Source of the DNA: Phycisphaerae bacterium
GTDB taxonomy: Bacteria; Chloroflexota; Anaerolineae; 4572-78; J111
Length of the DNA stretch: 64,000 nucleotides
Assembly: GCA_028285035.1 (NCBI GenBank)
Contig: JANQQF010000035.1
Coordinates: 1-64,000 of the forward strand
Reading direction: 5' to 3'
Numbering within the stretch: position 1 is the stretch's first letter; the number at the start of each line of letters is the position of its first letter. A model generated the notes under the pieces. That model was given only the letters and a program-made list of their open reading frames with translations. It was not told the origin of the DNA and did no database searches. Made by a program: the position numbers and the translations under genes. This document shows positions 1-9,808 of this stretch, piece after piece.

Positions 1-118
1 ATTGAGGGATGAATCGAATGAAAATCTTTGGTAAATCCTCAAATTCGCTGTAAAACCGGAACATCTGATCTCTAAACCTTATTGCGGAACACGTTTAATT
101 TGATTGAGAGGGTTGTTT

Positions 119-3100
119 ATGAAAAAGGGCTTACGATTTTTAGCGATCATAGCTGTGGCTTTAGTCTTGAGCAGCACCTTAATTTTGCTTGAGATTACAA
201 ACACAAAAGCCCAAATCGACGACTTCACCTACTTTATTCCTTATCCCGCCGATAATGTCGACGATCTATATGATTTGGGGAATAATAGTGTCGGTCCAGG
301 TAATGATGTTAACATGATTATCTCAATGGCCCTGGCTCGGGATGGGATGATCATCTATTACGATCATTGGGAGGATGGCTACGAAACAAACATCACCACC
401 CCCGCACAAGTCTGTACGGAGGTTTGGGGAGATGGTGACGAGATTAACGGAAAGCCCCCCAATTATGCACCAGGTGATGATACCCTTGGGCAAATCAAGC
501 CTGTTGTTTTGGAAAATGAGATAGCTTTGCCCACAAACCCTGTTTCACTATCTGGTCCTTGTAATGCAGCGAATGGTTACAATTATGATGGGGGTGATAA
601 ATTAACCGCTGTGGGGGGAAATATCGCGATTAGTGTAGCCGCTTGGGTGACCCCAGAGGCAGAAGAATTATATGCTGGCTCCTGGGAGCTTTATCCAACG
701 GCGCGTTGGGGTACCGATTTTATTATCCCTATTGGCGAAGATTTAAGTTTCGCCCCCCCACGCCGACGTGGTTTTCGATATACCAAGGTTAATATCCAGG
801 CGGTGGAGGACAATACTCTGGTTGATTTAGACCTTGACGCAGATGGTGTTTTTGAAGCCCAAATTCGACTCAATCAAGGCGAACAGTTTACCCAGCCGCT
901 GACAGACGGCCTTACAGTTGAAAGTGGTACCATCTTGTCTCCAACCCTCAGCGGGGCTCGAATTCGTTCAAATCATAAAGTGCAAACCCATCTTTTCACC
1001 AGTCGGCCCCAGGTCAATTATGAAGCACGCGCCTATAGTATTCTTCCTAGAGATGTCTGGCGGAATGACTATGTTGCCCCTCGCGGTGAGGGTAGTGATT
1101 TTTGGCTCCACAACCCCAATGGCAGTCCCTTGGATGTTGAGATCAGGGACAACACAGGTGGTGTTTTCACGCTCACTATTCCGGCCGATACCACGCTCCC
1201 TTATCCTGAGCAACCGCCAAGCCCCAATGTAATCTCCAGTACCACTACTGGGCTTCGCTTTACTGCCCCAGACGGTCGTGCATTTTATGCACTGGCTGCG
1301 GTGGATGACAATCAGGATCAAGACTGGGGCTATGGCCTCCTCCCTGCTGCTGATTTAACTACTCAAAAAATTGTGGGGTGGGCACCGGGAGATAGTAGTA
1401 CACCAGACCCGCTCAGTAATAGATCCCAGCTATATATCACCGCCCTCAATCCTACAACCGTTACGGTAGAATTCAACAATGGGCCAGGTAGCACCATTTC
1501 CCGATCCTTCTTTATCACCCCACTGACCCAGATTGCGATTTCGGATACAGATGACTTTGATTTGACCGGAGCTTACCTGTACTCTGAGGATGATGAGCCA
1601 TTTGTGGCCGTTTGGGGGCAGGACCAAGATGCACCGAGAGAAAGCCCCTCCATCGATGTGGGAACGGCCATTGTGCCTCTACCGGCCATCACCAGCCAAA
1701 AGCTGGTTGATTTAGCCATCGATGCTGATAATTCTGGGACCTACACCTGGAATGATGTCATCACTTACACCGTATTGATCATCAATAACGCCCGGACAAA
1801 ATATAATCCAATCAACGTCACTGATAATCTCGAGTCAAGCCTGATATATATCAATGACTCCACTGAATTGGTCAGATCAACAGCCCCAACGAGTCCGATA
1901 CCGGATGACTGTGGGGGAACAACCTGTTTCCCTCTAGATGAGGGGGGAATCTTAATTCCAGGCGGGTTAGAGGTGCTCGAAGTAGTCAGTGTAACATTCA
2001 GAGCACAAATTAGCGCAGGAGTAAGCAGTGTACAGAACGCAGCGGTTACAGGTGGGATAACCTCGACCAGTAGTGTTACTAGTAGCTCGACTGTAGAAAT
2101 ATCGGTGTTAACCCCGGCATATGAGCTTGATAAACGGGTGATTAGCCCAACAACTGGCATTGTCGAACGGGGCGGTGAGGTTATCTACGGGATTACCATC
2201 ACCAGTACCGGAAATATGAGTATCACGACCCTGCCGTTGATTGACACGTTTGATAGCACCCAATTGGAGGTTGTTAGTGTGGTTACGGCCACCCCAGATG
2301 CCATTAATCCTGGCGTAACAAGCTGGAACAATCTGGCTAGCAACGATTTGTTTGGCCCCTTTGATCCGGGTGAAACAATACATATCACGGTCACATCGCG
2401 GGTGATCGACACCTCAAACACGCCAGGCTTTGTAACCATTACAAATACCGCAACCATCTCCGGGGCAGAAGGCTTTAATGGCAGTAGTATACCACCCCAA
2501 AGTGATAGCACCCCGATTATGGTCCCGCCCAGTGGCAATTACATTTTTGATAAACGGGTGATTTCACCACCAGGGCCAGACTTCCTTACCCAAGCGGGTG
2601 AAGTTGTTACCTTCGGATTAACAATTACCAGTACTGGAAACCTGACAATCGCAGAGCTTTCTTTGCGCGATACCTACAATCCCGACCATCTGATCTTCCA
2701 ATTTAGTGATCCAGCCCCAAATCCTGATCCACCAGCGGCAGCTAGTACAATCATCTGGGATCAGCTAGGACCCATTGGTTTGGCCGAAACAAAACGTCTC
2801 ACCGTAACCTATCTTGTCGCTGATCCATTCCCAGACGGCGTGACCAGTACAACAAACACGGCCTCAACATACGATGTTACAGATGAAGGGGGTAATCCCT
2901 TACCCCCATTCACCGACACAGGAACGGTCATTATTACAGTTCCCCCAACTGATCCGCCTGGCGGTGGTGGCGGCGACGATGGCAGTGGCGGCGGCGGTGG
3001 TGATGACGGTAGCGGCGGCGGTGGCGGCGATGATGATGACGACGATGACGGCGGTGGTGGCGGTGATGACACCTCATCTACGGATACCGGAACCGGGCCC

Positions 3101-3274
3101 CCACCGACAGAAGACACGCCACCGACGACTTCAACGGGAGAGGAGATTGGTGGGGTCAGTCTCTTACCGGAAACGGGATACCGCAATTCAACAAACGCGG
3201 CAGGATTACTTCTGTTGACGATCACGCTTGGCGTCATTGGTATAATAGTTGTCCGATTTAGACCTAAAAATTAG
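119..3274 (+). CDS. LPXTG-anchored DUF11-repeat surface protein
   Basis: A secreted wall- or surface-anchored protein of 1051 residues. I chose the ATG at 119 because GAGAGGG lies six bases upstream; an in-frame TTG at 104 has no better site. Residues 1-31 form a signal peptide (basic start, hydrophobic core, TKA before QIDD). The N-terminal half carries WGTDF, YYDHWEDGYE and WGQDQ motifs and loosely recalls IgGFc-binding-type beta domains (uncertain). Three DUF11-like Ig-fold repeats start near residues 528, 668 and 807; the last two open with FDKRVIS or LDKRVIS. A Gly/Asp low-complexity linker spans about 948-984. LPETG at 1016-1020 is followed by a hydrophobic segment and the basic end RFRPKN, a textbook sortase signal. 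The next gene is a paralogue. The binding target is unknown and no sortase lies in the window. Confidence 0.85.
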   Translation: MKKGLRFLAIIAVALVLSSTLILLEITNTKAQIDDFTYFIPYPADNVDDLYDLGNNSVGPGNDVNMIISMALARDGMIIYYDHWEDGYETNITTPAQVCTEVWGDGDEINGKPPNYAPGDDTLGQIKPVVLENEIALPTNPVSLSGPCNAANGYNYDGGDKLTAVGGNIAISVAAWVTPEAEELYAGSWELYPTARWGTDFIIPIGEDLSFAPPRRRGFRYTKVNIQAVEDNTLVDLDLDADGVFEAQIRLNQGEQFTQPLTDGLTVESGTILSPTLSGARIRSNHKVQTHLFTSRPQVNYEARAYSILPRDVWRNDYVAPRGEGSDFWLHNPNGSPLDVEIRDNTGGVFTLTIPADTTLPYPEQPPSPNVISSTTTGLRFTAPDGRAFYALAAVDDNQDQDWGYGLLPAADLTTQKIVGWAPGDSSTPDPLSNRSQLYITALNPTTVTVEFNNGPGSTISRSFFITPLTQIAISDTDDFDLTGAYLYSEDDEPFVAVWGQDQDAPRESPSIDVGTAIVPLPAITSQKLVDLAIDADNSGTYTWNDVITYTVLIINNARTKYNPINVTDNLESSLIYINDSTELVRSTAPTSPIPDDCGGTTCFPLDEGGILIPGGLEVLEVVSVTFRAQISAGVSSVQNAAVTGGITSTSSVTSSSTVEISVLTPAYELDKRVISPTTGIVERGGEVIYGITITSTGNMSITTLPLIDTFDSTQLEVVSVVTATPDAINPGVTSWNNLASNDLFGPFDPGETIHITVTSRVIDTSNTPGFVTITNTATISGAEGFNGSSIPPQSDSTPIMVPPSGNYIFDKRVISPPGPDFLTQAGEVVTFGLTITSTGNLTIAELSLRDTYNPDHLIFQFSDPAPNPDPPAAASTIIWDQLGPIGLAETKRLTVTYLVADPFPDGVTSTTNTASTYDVTDEGGNPLPPFTDTGTVIITVPPTDPPGGGGGDDGSGGGGGDDGSGGGGGDDDDDDDGGGGGDDTSSTDTGTGPPPTEDTPPTTSTGEEIGGVSLLPETGYRNSTNAAGLLLLTITLGVIGIIVVRFRPKN

Positions 3275-3511
3275 TGGACTGCTTAGATATGTCTCACCAT
3301 TGAATCTGGGTGAATGTGGGGAAAAGGTGAGGCGTATCTATAGAAAACAATGTTTTCGACCTGTAACTTTTTACCCATTTGACTCACTTAAACTCGTTAA
3401 AATTGTTAAATTGTGCGTTATTTGTACAAATGCACTAGAATCGGCTTGACCGCTAATATCTTAAAAAAATTAATAAACTTCAGTAGGGATATATTTGGGA
3501 GGACCTATCTT

Positions 3512-6247
3512 ATGCAGCGGAGCATCCATCTTTCAATCATAATTATTTTCGCCTGTCTACTGGCGGGTAGCTTCGCGTTGTTGCAAGCACAGCTAACGCA
3601 GGCCCAAATTGATGGGCTAACTTACTTCATACCATTGAACACCGATGATCTCAATGATATGTACGACCTCGCGTCTAATGAGGAAGCAAGTTCAAATACC
3701 TGTACCACACCAGGGGATGACAACATTGAAGATCAGCCCATTACAACGACGATCGTGATTGCAGTTGAGCGAAGTAATAGTATCATCTATTATGATCATT
3801 GGGAAGATGGCTATGAAGCCGATCTCACCTCACCTACCCAAGCAACCACGCAAGTTTGGGGGGATGGGAACACAGCCAATGGTAGCTTACCAGCCACGAA
3901 TCCCCCTAACACAAGTGGAAGCGACACATTGACTGCTGGTCAAGTGATTATTCTATTCAACGAGGTAAATGTACCACGCACCACAACAGAATTTTTCTTT
4001 GATGGAGGGGACAAAGTCACCTCGACCGGGGGGTATCTATCAGTAACCCGCTCTGCCTGGCCAAAATGTTCAGGGGTTCTTTTCGCCGGAGCCTGGGAAT
4101 TATACCCGACAATTCGCTGGGGCACAGACTACAAACTCCCAGTCGCTGAAGATCTAGTTGGTGACTTTGCTGGCTTTGGGTCTGTTGATTTTAGTGTACA
4201 GGCGGCCGTCGATAACACCACAGTTGAGTTTGATCTTGATGGTGATGGAACCTTTGGCGGCCCCGCCGATCTTTCATCGGTGATCTTAAGTCAGGGACAA
4301 AGTCACGTTGTGACCAAAACGTTCGTCACTGGGGCTGAGGTTCGAACCACATCACCAGATACACCCGTTCAAATCCAAATGATGGCTGGAGACCCCCTCG
4401 AATTGACTGATAGATATGAGGCTCGAGCCTACACTCTCATTCCGACAGACCAATTCAGCAACAATTACATCTCCCCTCGCAGTTCGGATGGACGATATTG
4501 GCTTTACAACCCAAATGCAATAACAATTACAGTTAATCCAAGCACAAATGCTGGCGCTGGAACGCCATTTGACATTGGCCCCAATTCAACGGTCTCCTTT
4601 GATCCAACCGGTATACCATTTGACCCTACAACAACAGGGGTCCGCTTCCAGTCGGCAGACAATTTCTATGGTCTGGTAACCCTCGACAGTAGTTTTACCC
4701 AAGATTGGGGATTTGCCTTACAACCTGTTGACAACCTAACCTCACAGGTGGTTGTGAGTTGGGGGGTTGGCAATAACGGCGTAACCAACAATTTCTCACA
4801 CGTTTTTGTCACAGCCCTGCAAACCACAACCATTCATGTTGATTATAACAATGATGGTATGACGGAAACCACCTTTATCGTTACACCATTAGAGGAAGTC
4901 GCCATTACTGATCCTGATTTTGACATGTCTGGCGCTCGGCTATTCACGATTGATAAGACTCCCTTTGTTTCGGCCTGGGGTCAAGATCAATTCGCCCCTG
5001 CCGCAGGCACCTCCATCGATGTCGGGACAAACGTGGTGCCTTTACCTTCATTAGGTATTGAAAAGCTGATCAATCTACACACTGATGCTGATAACTCTGG
5101 GACCATCACTTGGGGGGATACCGTTGAATTCTCAGTTGTGCTCTTCAATGACTCTGCCTTAAACCTCGATCCAATCACCATTATAGATAATCTACCGGCC
5201 AGCGTGATATATGATCCAAATACCAGTGCGATTACCAGCCTGACTGGTAGTACCGCTATTCCCGATGATGCCAGTGGGACAGCCTTTCCCTTTGATGTAG
5301 CAGGCACTGATGTTCCAGGTGGCTTGAATTCGCAGGAGACAGTCACCGCCACATTTAGAGCCATAGTTCAGGCCAACAATGATGACATCACCAACTCGGC
5401 CACAGTCTCGACCCCGGCATTAGTTCCAGAAGAGGCTACGGTAAGTGTGCCGTTGAGCGTAGCCCGTTATGAGTTAGACAAAAAGTTGGTCTCTCCTGCC
5501 GATGGCGTAGTCGAAGCGGGCGACATTATCACCTTTAGTCTAACCTTAACCAGCACAGGGAACATCTCCATCACTACTTTACCGCTTCGGGACAACTTTA
5601 ATGCCACCTATGTCACCTTTCTTAATGCCATCACTACCTCGCCAGACAGCACCTCAACCGGTATTATCACGTGGACCAATTTGGCCGACAACTCAATTTT
5701 CGGACCATTTGACCCCGGTGATCGTATTGAAATCTTGACCAGCTTCCTGGTTAATCCCGTGCCCGATACCTTAACAAACACAACCAATACGGCCAGTGTC
5801 AATGGGGCTGTCGGGGCAGATGGTGCGCCTATTCCAGACCAAAGCGATCCCGCTGAAATTCTATTTGTCACCCCGACCCCAACCTCAACCCCGACCCCGA
5901 CTGTAACTCCAACTCCGGATCCAAATACTGGCTCTGGCTCTGGCGGCAGCAGCGATGATGATGACGATGATGGCGGGTCAGGGGCACCGACCCCGACCCC
6001 AACCTCTGCCTCAACCGGCGGTGGCATTGTATCTGGCGTTGGTGAAAGTGGCTTAGGTACGGGCAGCGGCGCAGCTCCTGGGACAGGCGACAGTACGGGA
6101 ACAGGCGAAGAAATGCCGGTCACGCTTCTACCGGCAACAGGTGTGCGTGAGGGGCAATCCTTGTCTATGTTCTTCAATTTGCTTGTCGTGATCAGTCTAA
6201 CAAGTGTCCTGTTGATTTTCTGGTTGAAACATCAACGAACTGAATAA
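3512..6247 (+). CDS. LPXTG-anchored DUF11-repeat surface protein (paralogue)
   Basis: A 911-residue paralogue of the preceding gene. The ATG at 3512 is preceded by GGGAGGA with an 8-base gap; upstream in-frame codons from 3413 encode no signal peptide, so I rejected them. Residues 1-33 are a signal peptide ending in TQA before QIDG. The shared core includes YYDHWEDGYE, GGDK, AGAWELYPT, RWGTD and WGQDQFAP. Two DUF11-like repeats begin near residues 518 and 652, one fewer than in the first copy. The stalk near the C-terminus is TPTP-rich with an Asp run. LPATG at 873-877 precedes a hydrophobic helix and the end KHQRTE. The conserved N-terminal module with a different stalk suggests duplication followed by repeat-number change. 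It was probably transcribed separately or by read-through from its neighbour. Confidence 0.85.
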   Translation: MQRSIHLSIIIIFACLLAGSFALLQAQLTQAQIDGLTYFIPLNTDDLNDMYDLASNEEASSNTCTTPGDDNIEDQPITTTIVIAVERSNSIIYYDHWEDGYEADLTSPTQATTQVWGDGNTANGSLPATNPPNTSGSDTLTAGQVIILFNEVNVPRTTTEFFFDGGDKVTSTGGYLSVTRSAWPKCSGVLFAGAWELYPTIRWGTDYKLPVAEDLVGDFAGFGSVDFSVQAAVDNTTVEFDLDGDGTFGGPADLSSVILSQGQSHVVTKTFVTGAEVRTTSPDTPVQIQMMAGDPLELTDRYEARAYTLIPTDQFSNNYISPRSSDGRYWLYNPNAITITVNPSTNAGAGTPFDIGPNSTVSFDPTGIPFDPTTTGVRFQSADNFYGLVTLDSSFTQDWGFALQPVDNLTSQVVVSWGVGNNGVTNNFSHVFVTALQTTTIHVDYNNDGMTETTFIVTPLEEVAITDPDFDMSGARLFTIDKTPFVSAWGQDQFAPAAGTSIDVGTNVVPLPSLGIEKLINLHTDADNSGTITWGDTVEFSVVLFNDSALNLDPITIIDNLPASVIYDPNTSAITSLTGSTAIPDDASGTAFPFDVAGTDVPGGLNSQETVTATFRAIVQANNDDITNSATVSTPALVPEEATVSVPLSVARYELDKKLVSPADGVVEAGDIITFSLTLTSTGNISITTLPLRDNFNATYVTFLNAITTSPDSTSTGIITWTNLADNSIFGPFDPGDRIEILTSFLVNPVPDTLTNTTNTASVNGAVGADGAPIPDQSDPAEILFVTPTPTSTPTPTVTPTPDPNTGSGSGGSSDDDDDDGGSGAPTPTPTSASTGGGIVSGVGESGLGTGSGAAPGTGDSTGTGEEMPVTLLPATGVREGQSLSMFFNLLVVISLTSVLLIFWLKHQRTE

Positions 6248-6290
6248 ACGATAGCTCAACGCAATCCATAAATTTTTGTAAAAATACAAA

Positions 6291-6337
6291 AAAACCGCCG
6301 AATGTTTCAGGACATTGGGCGGTTTTGCTTATTTTTT
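6291..6337 (+). terminator. Rho-independent terminator after the surface-protein pair
   Basis: AAAACCGCC at 6291-6299 pairs with GGCGGTTTT at 6318-6326, and an inner AATGT/ACATT arm extends the stem around a TTCAGG loop. A T-rich tract follows. The A run before the stem means it could also work on the minus strand, but no minus-strand gene ends here. Confidence 0.85.
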
Positions 6338-6427
6338 ACAGACAAGCTTGCCTATAAACACACATCGGGTTAAATTTACGGTACGTGAAATGCCCTTGCC
6401 CCACACGAAAGAAAGGAAACATCAACC

Positions 6428-7669
6428 ATGTCCACATTATCATTTGACGAGAAGCTCCAAAACTATGCCGATTTAGCCATTGAAATTGGACTCGGACTAA
6501 AGCCCGGCCAACGCTTAATCATACGTGCCCCCATCGAAGCCGCTCCTCTCATTCGTTTGATCACCATCAGCGCCTACGAGGCTGGCGCCCGCTTAGTTGA
6601 TGTACTTTGGCACGATGATGCAATCACTTTGGCTCGTTTTGAGCATGCGCCTCGCGACTCATTTGAAGAGTACCCTACTTGGCGGACCGAAGCGCTGACT
6701 CAAGCCGCTGAACAAGGGGACGCTGTCCTATTTATTTTGGCCTCAAATCCAGATTTACTTCAGGATCAAGACCCCGATTTAATTGCTATTGCCCAACGAG
6801 TCTCAGATCAGCATATGGTTCCTTTTCGGCGCAAGGCAATGGCCGATGAGGTCAATTGGTCCATCATTAGTTACCCCCTCCAATCCTGGGCCAATCGGGT
6901 GTTCCCCGATGAACCAGCCGAGAAACAGCTTGAGCTTCTGTGGGATCAAATTTTTAACCTCTGCCGCGCCGATCAAGTTGACCCCATTGAGGCGTGGCAA
7001 GAGCATATTGAAATTTTAGCATTTCGCCGACGATATCTGACCAGTAGACAATATGCGGCCATCCGATACACAGGTCCAGGCACAGATTTAACCGTCGGGC
7101 TGGCCGAAAATCATGTTTGGCACGGTGGTAAGGCGGACACCTCAAATGCAGAAATTTCATTTATCCCCAATATTCCTACCGAAGAGGTTTACACGTTACC
7201 TCACCGTGCTCTGGCGGATGGGGTGGTGACCAGTACCCGTCCCCTTAACTACGGCGGTCTATTAATCGAAAACTTCACCCTGACCTTTGAAAACGGGCGG
7301 GTAATCAAAGCCACCGCAGAAAAAGGCGAGGTAACCTTGAAAAAACTGATAGAGGTGGATGACGGGGCAGCCAGATTAGGTGAACTGGCTTTAGTGTCTC
7401 ACAACTCACCGATTTCTAAAACAAACCTCCTCTTCTACAATACGCTTTACGATGAAAATGCGTCCTGCCACCTAGCCTTAGGTCGTGGCTATCGATTTAC
7501 AATGAAGGGTGGGCGAGAGATGCCCGATGAAACGTTCGAACTCGCCGGAGGAAATCAAAGTTTGGTTCACGTTGACTTTATGATTGGGTCCGGTGAAATG
7601 GATATTGATGGCCTAACCCAGAACGGTGCCGCTGAACCTATCATGCGCCAGGGCGAGTGGGCGTTTTAG
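6428..7669 (+). CDS. M29-family metallo-aminopeptidase
   Basis: A 413-residue protein of normal length for peptidase family M29 (aminopeptidase T/AmpS), cytoplasmic enzymes that release N-terminal residues using two metal ions. The family C-terminal metal-site blocks are visible: RLGELALV near 315, LFYNTLYDENASCHLALG near 340-357, and HVDFMIGS near 380. There is no signal peptide. The gene stands between a strong terminator and a GlcD-like oxidase 37 bases downstream, so it may head a short peptide and organic-acid unit (inference). The start has AAAGAAAGGAAAC upstream. The substrate range cannot be read from sequence. Confidence 0.9.
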   Translation: MSTLSFDEKLQNYADLAIEIGLGLKPGQRLIIRAPIEAAPLIRLITISAYEAGARLVDVLWHDDAITLARFEHAPRDSFEEYPTWRTEALTQAAEQGDAVLFILASNPDLLQDQDPDLIAIAQRVSDQHMVPFRRKAMADEVNWSIISYPLQSWANRVFPDEPAEKQLELLWDQIFNLCRADQVDPIEAWQEHIEILAFRRRYLTSRQYAAIRYTGPGTDLTVGLAENHVWHGGKADTSNAEISFIPNIPTEEVYTLPHRALADGVVTSTRPLNYGGLLIENFTLTFENGRVIKATAEKGEVTLKKLIEVDDGAARLGELALVSHNSPISKTNLLFYNTLYDENASCHLALGRGYRFTMKGGREMPDETFELAGGNQSLVHVDFMIGSGEMDIDGLTQNGAAEPIMRQGEWAF

Positions 7670-7706
7670 CCGCTAATAAATAACACCGAAGGAGCAATGA
7701 AGCCTC

Positions 7707-9080
7707 ATGGACAAGCAATTTCTTGAGCAACTGACCGCCATCGTTGGCGAGGATCATATTTCAATGGCCGACTCGGAGCGCCGTATCCACGGGAAGGACC
7801 AATCCTCGCATCACCTTAGCCTACCCGATGCCGTGGTCTGGCCCGAAACAACCGAGCAGGTCAGCCAAATCGCCAAAGTAGCAAACGCCGCTCAAATTCC
7901 GATCACTGGCTGGGGTGCTGGATCTAGCTTGGAAGGGAACTCAATCCCCGTCAAAGGCGGGATTATCATCGACTTTGGTCGGATGAATAATATCGTTGCC
8001 GTCCACGAAAACGATTTCCAGGTAACAGTACAACCCGGCATTTTCTACAAAGACATGAACAAACATCTAGCTCGCTACGGTCTCTTTTTCGCCCCCGATC
8101 CAGGGGCCAATGCCAGTATCGGCGGGATGGTAGCGAACAACGCCTCGGGCACCCGTACGGTACGCTATGGGGCCACCCGCGATAATATCCTGGCCTTGGA
8201 AGTGGTGTTGGCTAACGGCGAAATCATCCGCACTGGGTCACGTTCGGTCAAGCAGTCAGCGGGCTATGACTTGACCCACCTGTTTACTGGCTCTGAAGGT
8301 ACCCTCGGTTTGATTACCCAGGCCACCCTCAGGCTACATCCACTCCCCGAACACTTTAGTGCTGCCCTCGCCACCTTTGATAGCACCAATGCTGCCGCTG
8401 AGGCGGTCTTCGGGGTGATTGGCTCTGGTCTCAACCCAGCGGCGATTGAGTTACTTGATGTAGCCGCAGTCAAATACATGAACACGCTCGATACCGTTGA
8501 TTTGCCCGAAAAGCCAACATTGTTGATGGAATTTCATGGCGCGACTGAGGCCTCAATGAACACTGAAATGGATTTGGTACGCGAAATTTGCGAGGAGGCT
8601 GGAGCGAGCCGCTTTGAGCCTGGAGTAGGACGCGATGAGCGCAATCGGCTCTGGGAAGGACGCCACAAGCTCGGCGAAATTCTCTTCCGGATTCACCCCG
8701 ACAGCACCTATCTGATCACCGATGTCTCGGTCCCGATCTCACAATATCCAACACTCGTCAGTTACGCCGACAGTCTCTATGAGGAACTCGATATCGTCGG
8801 CACAATTTTTGGTCACGCCGGAGATGGCAATGTCCACACCACAAATTTTGCCCCAAAAGATGATCCTGACAAACAAGCCGCCATTCAAAAGTTCAACGAC
8901 CTCGTCGTTCGACAGGCAATCGAACTCGGCGGCACCTGCACGGGCGAACACGGCGTTGGTATCGGGAAACAAAAATATATGGTCCATGAACATGGCGAGG
9001 CTGCCATTGGGGTGATGAAACAGGTCAAAAGCCTGTTCGATCCAAACGATATATTAAACCCGGGGAAAGTGCTGGGTTAA
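7707..9080 (+). CDS. FAD-linked oxidase, GlcD / D-lactate dehydrogenase type
   Basis: A 457-residue flavoprotein of the VAO/GlcD family, which oxidises 2-hydroxyacids such as glycolate or D-lactate to 2-oxoacids. The N-terminal FAD-binding PCMH domain shows GWGAGSSLEGNS near 70, PDPGANASIGGMVANNASG near 130-150, and the SAGYDLTHLFTGSEGTLG block near 188-205. The C-terminal cap has GHAGDGNVH near 370 and TGEHGVGIGK near 413, matching the family metal/substrate histidines. The end NPGKVLG is also typical. No GlcE or GlcF partner lies beside it, so electrons may go to an unlinked acceptor. The S51-like peptidase gene begins only three bases after its stop, suggesting cotranscription. Confidence 0.9.
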   Translation: MDKQFLEQLTAIVGEDHISMADSERRIHGKDQSSHHLSLPDAVVWPETTEQVSQIAKVANAAQIPITGWGAGSSLEGNSIPVKGGIIIDFGRMNNIVAVHENDFQVTVQPGIFYKDMNKHLARYGLFFAPDPGANASIGGMVANNASGTRTVRYGATRDNILALEVVLANGEIIRTGSRSVKQSAGYDLTHLFTGSEGTLGLITQATLRLHPLPEHFSAALATFDSTNAAAEAVFGVIGSGLNPAAIELLDVAAVKYMNTLDTVDLPEKPTLLMEFHGATEASMNTEMDLVREICEEAGASRFEPGVGRDERNRLWEGRHKLGEILFRIHPDSTYLITDVSVPISQYPTLVSYADSLYEELDIVGTIFGHAGDGNVHTTNFAPKDDPDKQAAIQKFNDLVVRQAIELGGTCTGEHGVGIGKQKYMVHEHGEAAIGVMKQVKSLFDPNDILNPGKVLG

Positions 9081-9083
9081 ATT

Positions 9084-9767
9084 ATGACTGGACATCTACT
9101 CCTTGCTGGTGGGGCTGAATTTGGGGGGGCGATGGCTGCACCTGATCGGCGGGCCATCGAATTGGCTGGCGGACCAACGGTCCCCATCTGCATCATCCCG
9201 ACGGCTGCCGCCCCGGACAACAATCACAACCGTGCAGGCAGCAATGGTAAGCGCTGGTTTGAAAGCTTGGGTGCCACAAATGTCAGTGTAGTACCCATTA
9301 TTGATGATGCTTCTGCCAATGACTCAGCCTTAGCCAACCAACTCGCGGCGGCCAAACTGATTTACTTACTCGGTGGCTTCCCCCATTATTTAGCCCAGAC
9401 TTTGCAAGATAGCCGCTGTTGGGATGCCGTCATCCAAGCCTATCAAAATGGAGCCGTCCTTGGCGGAAGCAGTGCCGGGGCGATGGTCCTGTGCGAGCAT
9501 TACTTTAATCCAAGTGAAGGACAGCTTGTCGCTGGGCTAAATCTTGTCCCCCAAGCCTGCGTTCTCCCCCACTACAACACTTTTGGTAAGGATTGGGTGG
9601 ACCGCCTCCAAACTCTCTTGCCTGAAGCTATCCTGATTGGTATCGATGAATTTACGGGGATGATTGACGATCAGCCAAACGGAGGTTGGTCTATCCACGG
9701 GCAAGGTGGGGTGACCTTGTATCAAGCGGGGCAAGTGCGGCAAATGAAGCGTGGGGATACTCTATAA
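9084..9767 (+). CDS. Peptidase S51 / cyanophycinase-like
   Basis: A 227-residue protein of peptidase family S51, which includes cyanophycinase and dipeptidase E. It has the serine nucleophile elbow GGSSAGAM with Ser130, the GGFPHYLAQ strand near 98 and an ExxGMIDDQ-like segment after it. Cyanophycinases are usually longer (about 270 residues or more), so this may be a shorter dipeptidase-like member. No cyanophycin synthetase is present nearby. The start is three bases after the GlcD-like gene, so translation is probably coupled. It faces the convergent E2 gene across 41 bases. Confidence 0.8.
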   Translation: MTGHLLLAGGAEFGGAMAAPDRRAIELAGGPTVPICIIPTAAAPDNNHNRAGSNGKRWFESLGATNVSVVPIIDDASANDSALANQLAAAKLIYLLGGFPHYLAQTLQDSRCWDAVIQAYQNGAVLGGSSAGAMVLCEHYFNPSEGQLVAGLNLVPQACVLPHYNTFGKDWVDRLQTLLPEAILIGIDEFTGMIDDQPNGGWSIHGQGGVTLYQAGQVRQMKRGDTL

Positions 9768-9808
9768 CTCATTGGTCATTCGTAGATTTACCACAGACAA
9801 AAGATACC

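Noticed and set aside
2809..3237. A minus-strand frame full of Ser/Pro under the Gly/Asp tract
   Set aside because: It is the antisense reading of a low-complexity repeat; the plus strand has signal peptide, repeats and sorting signal.
5608..6177. Minus-strand frame of 189 codons opposite the second surface protein
   Set aside because: Its Val/Gly/Pro repeats come from the TPTP-coding strand read backwards and it has no ribosome site.
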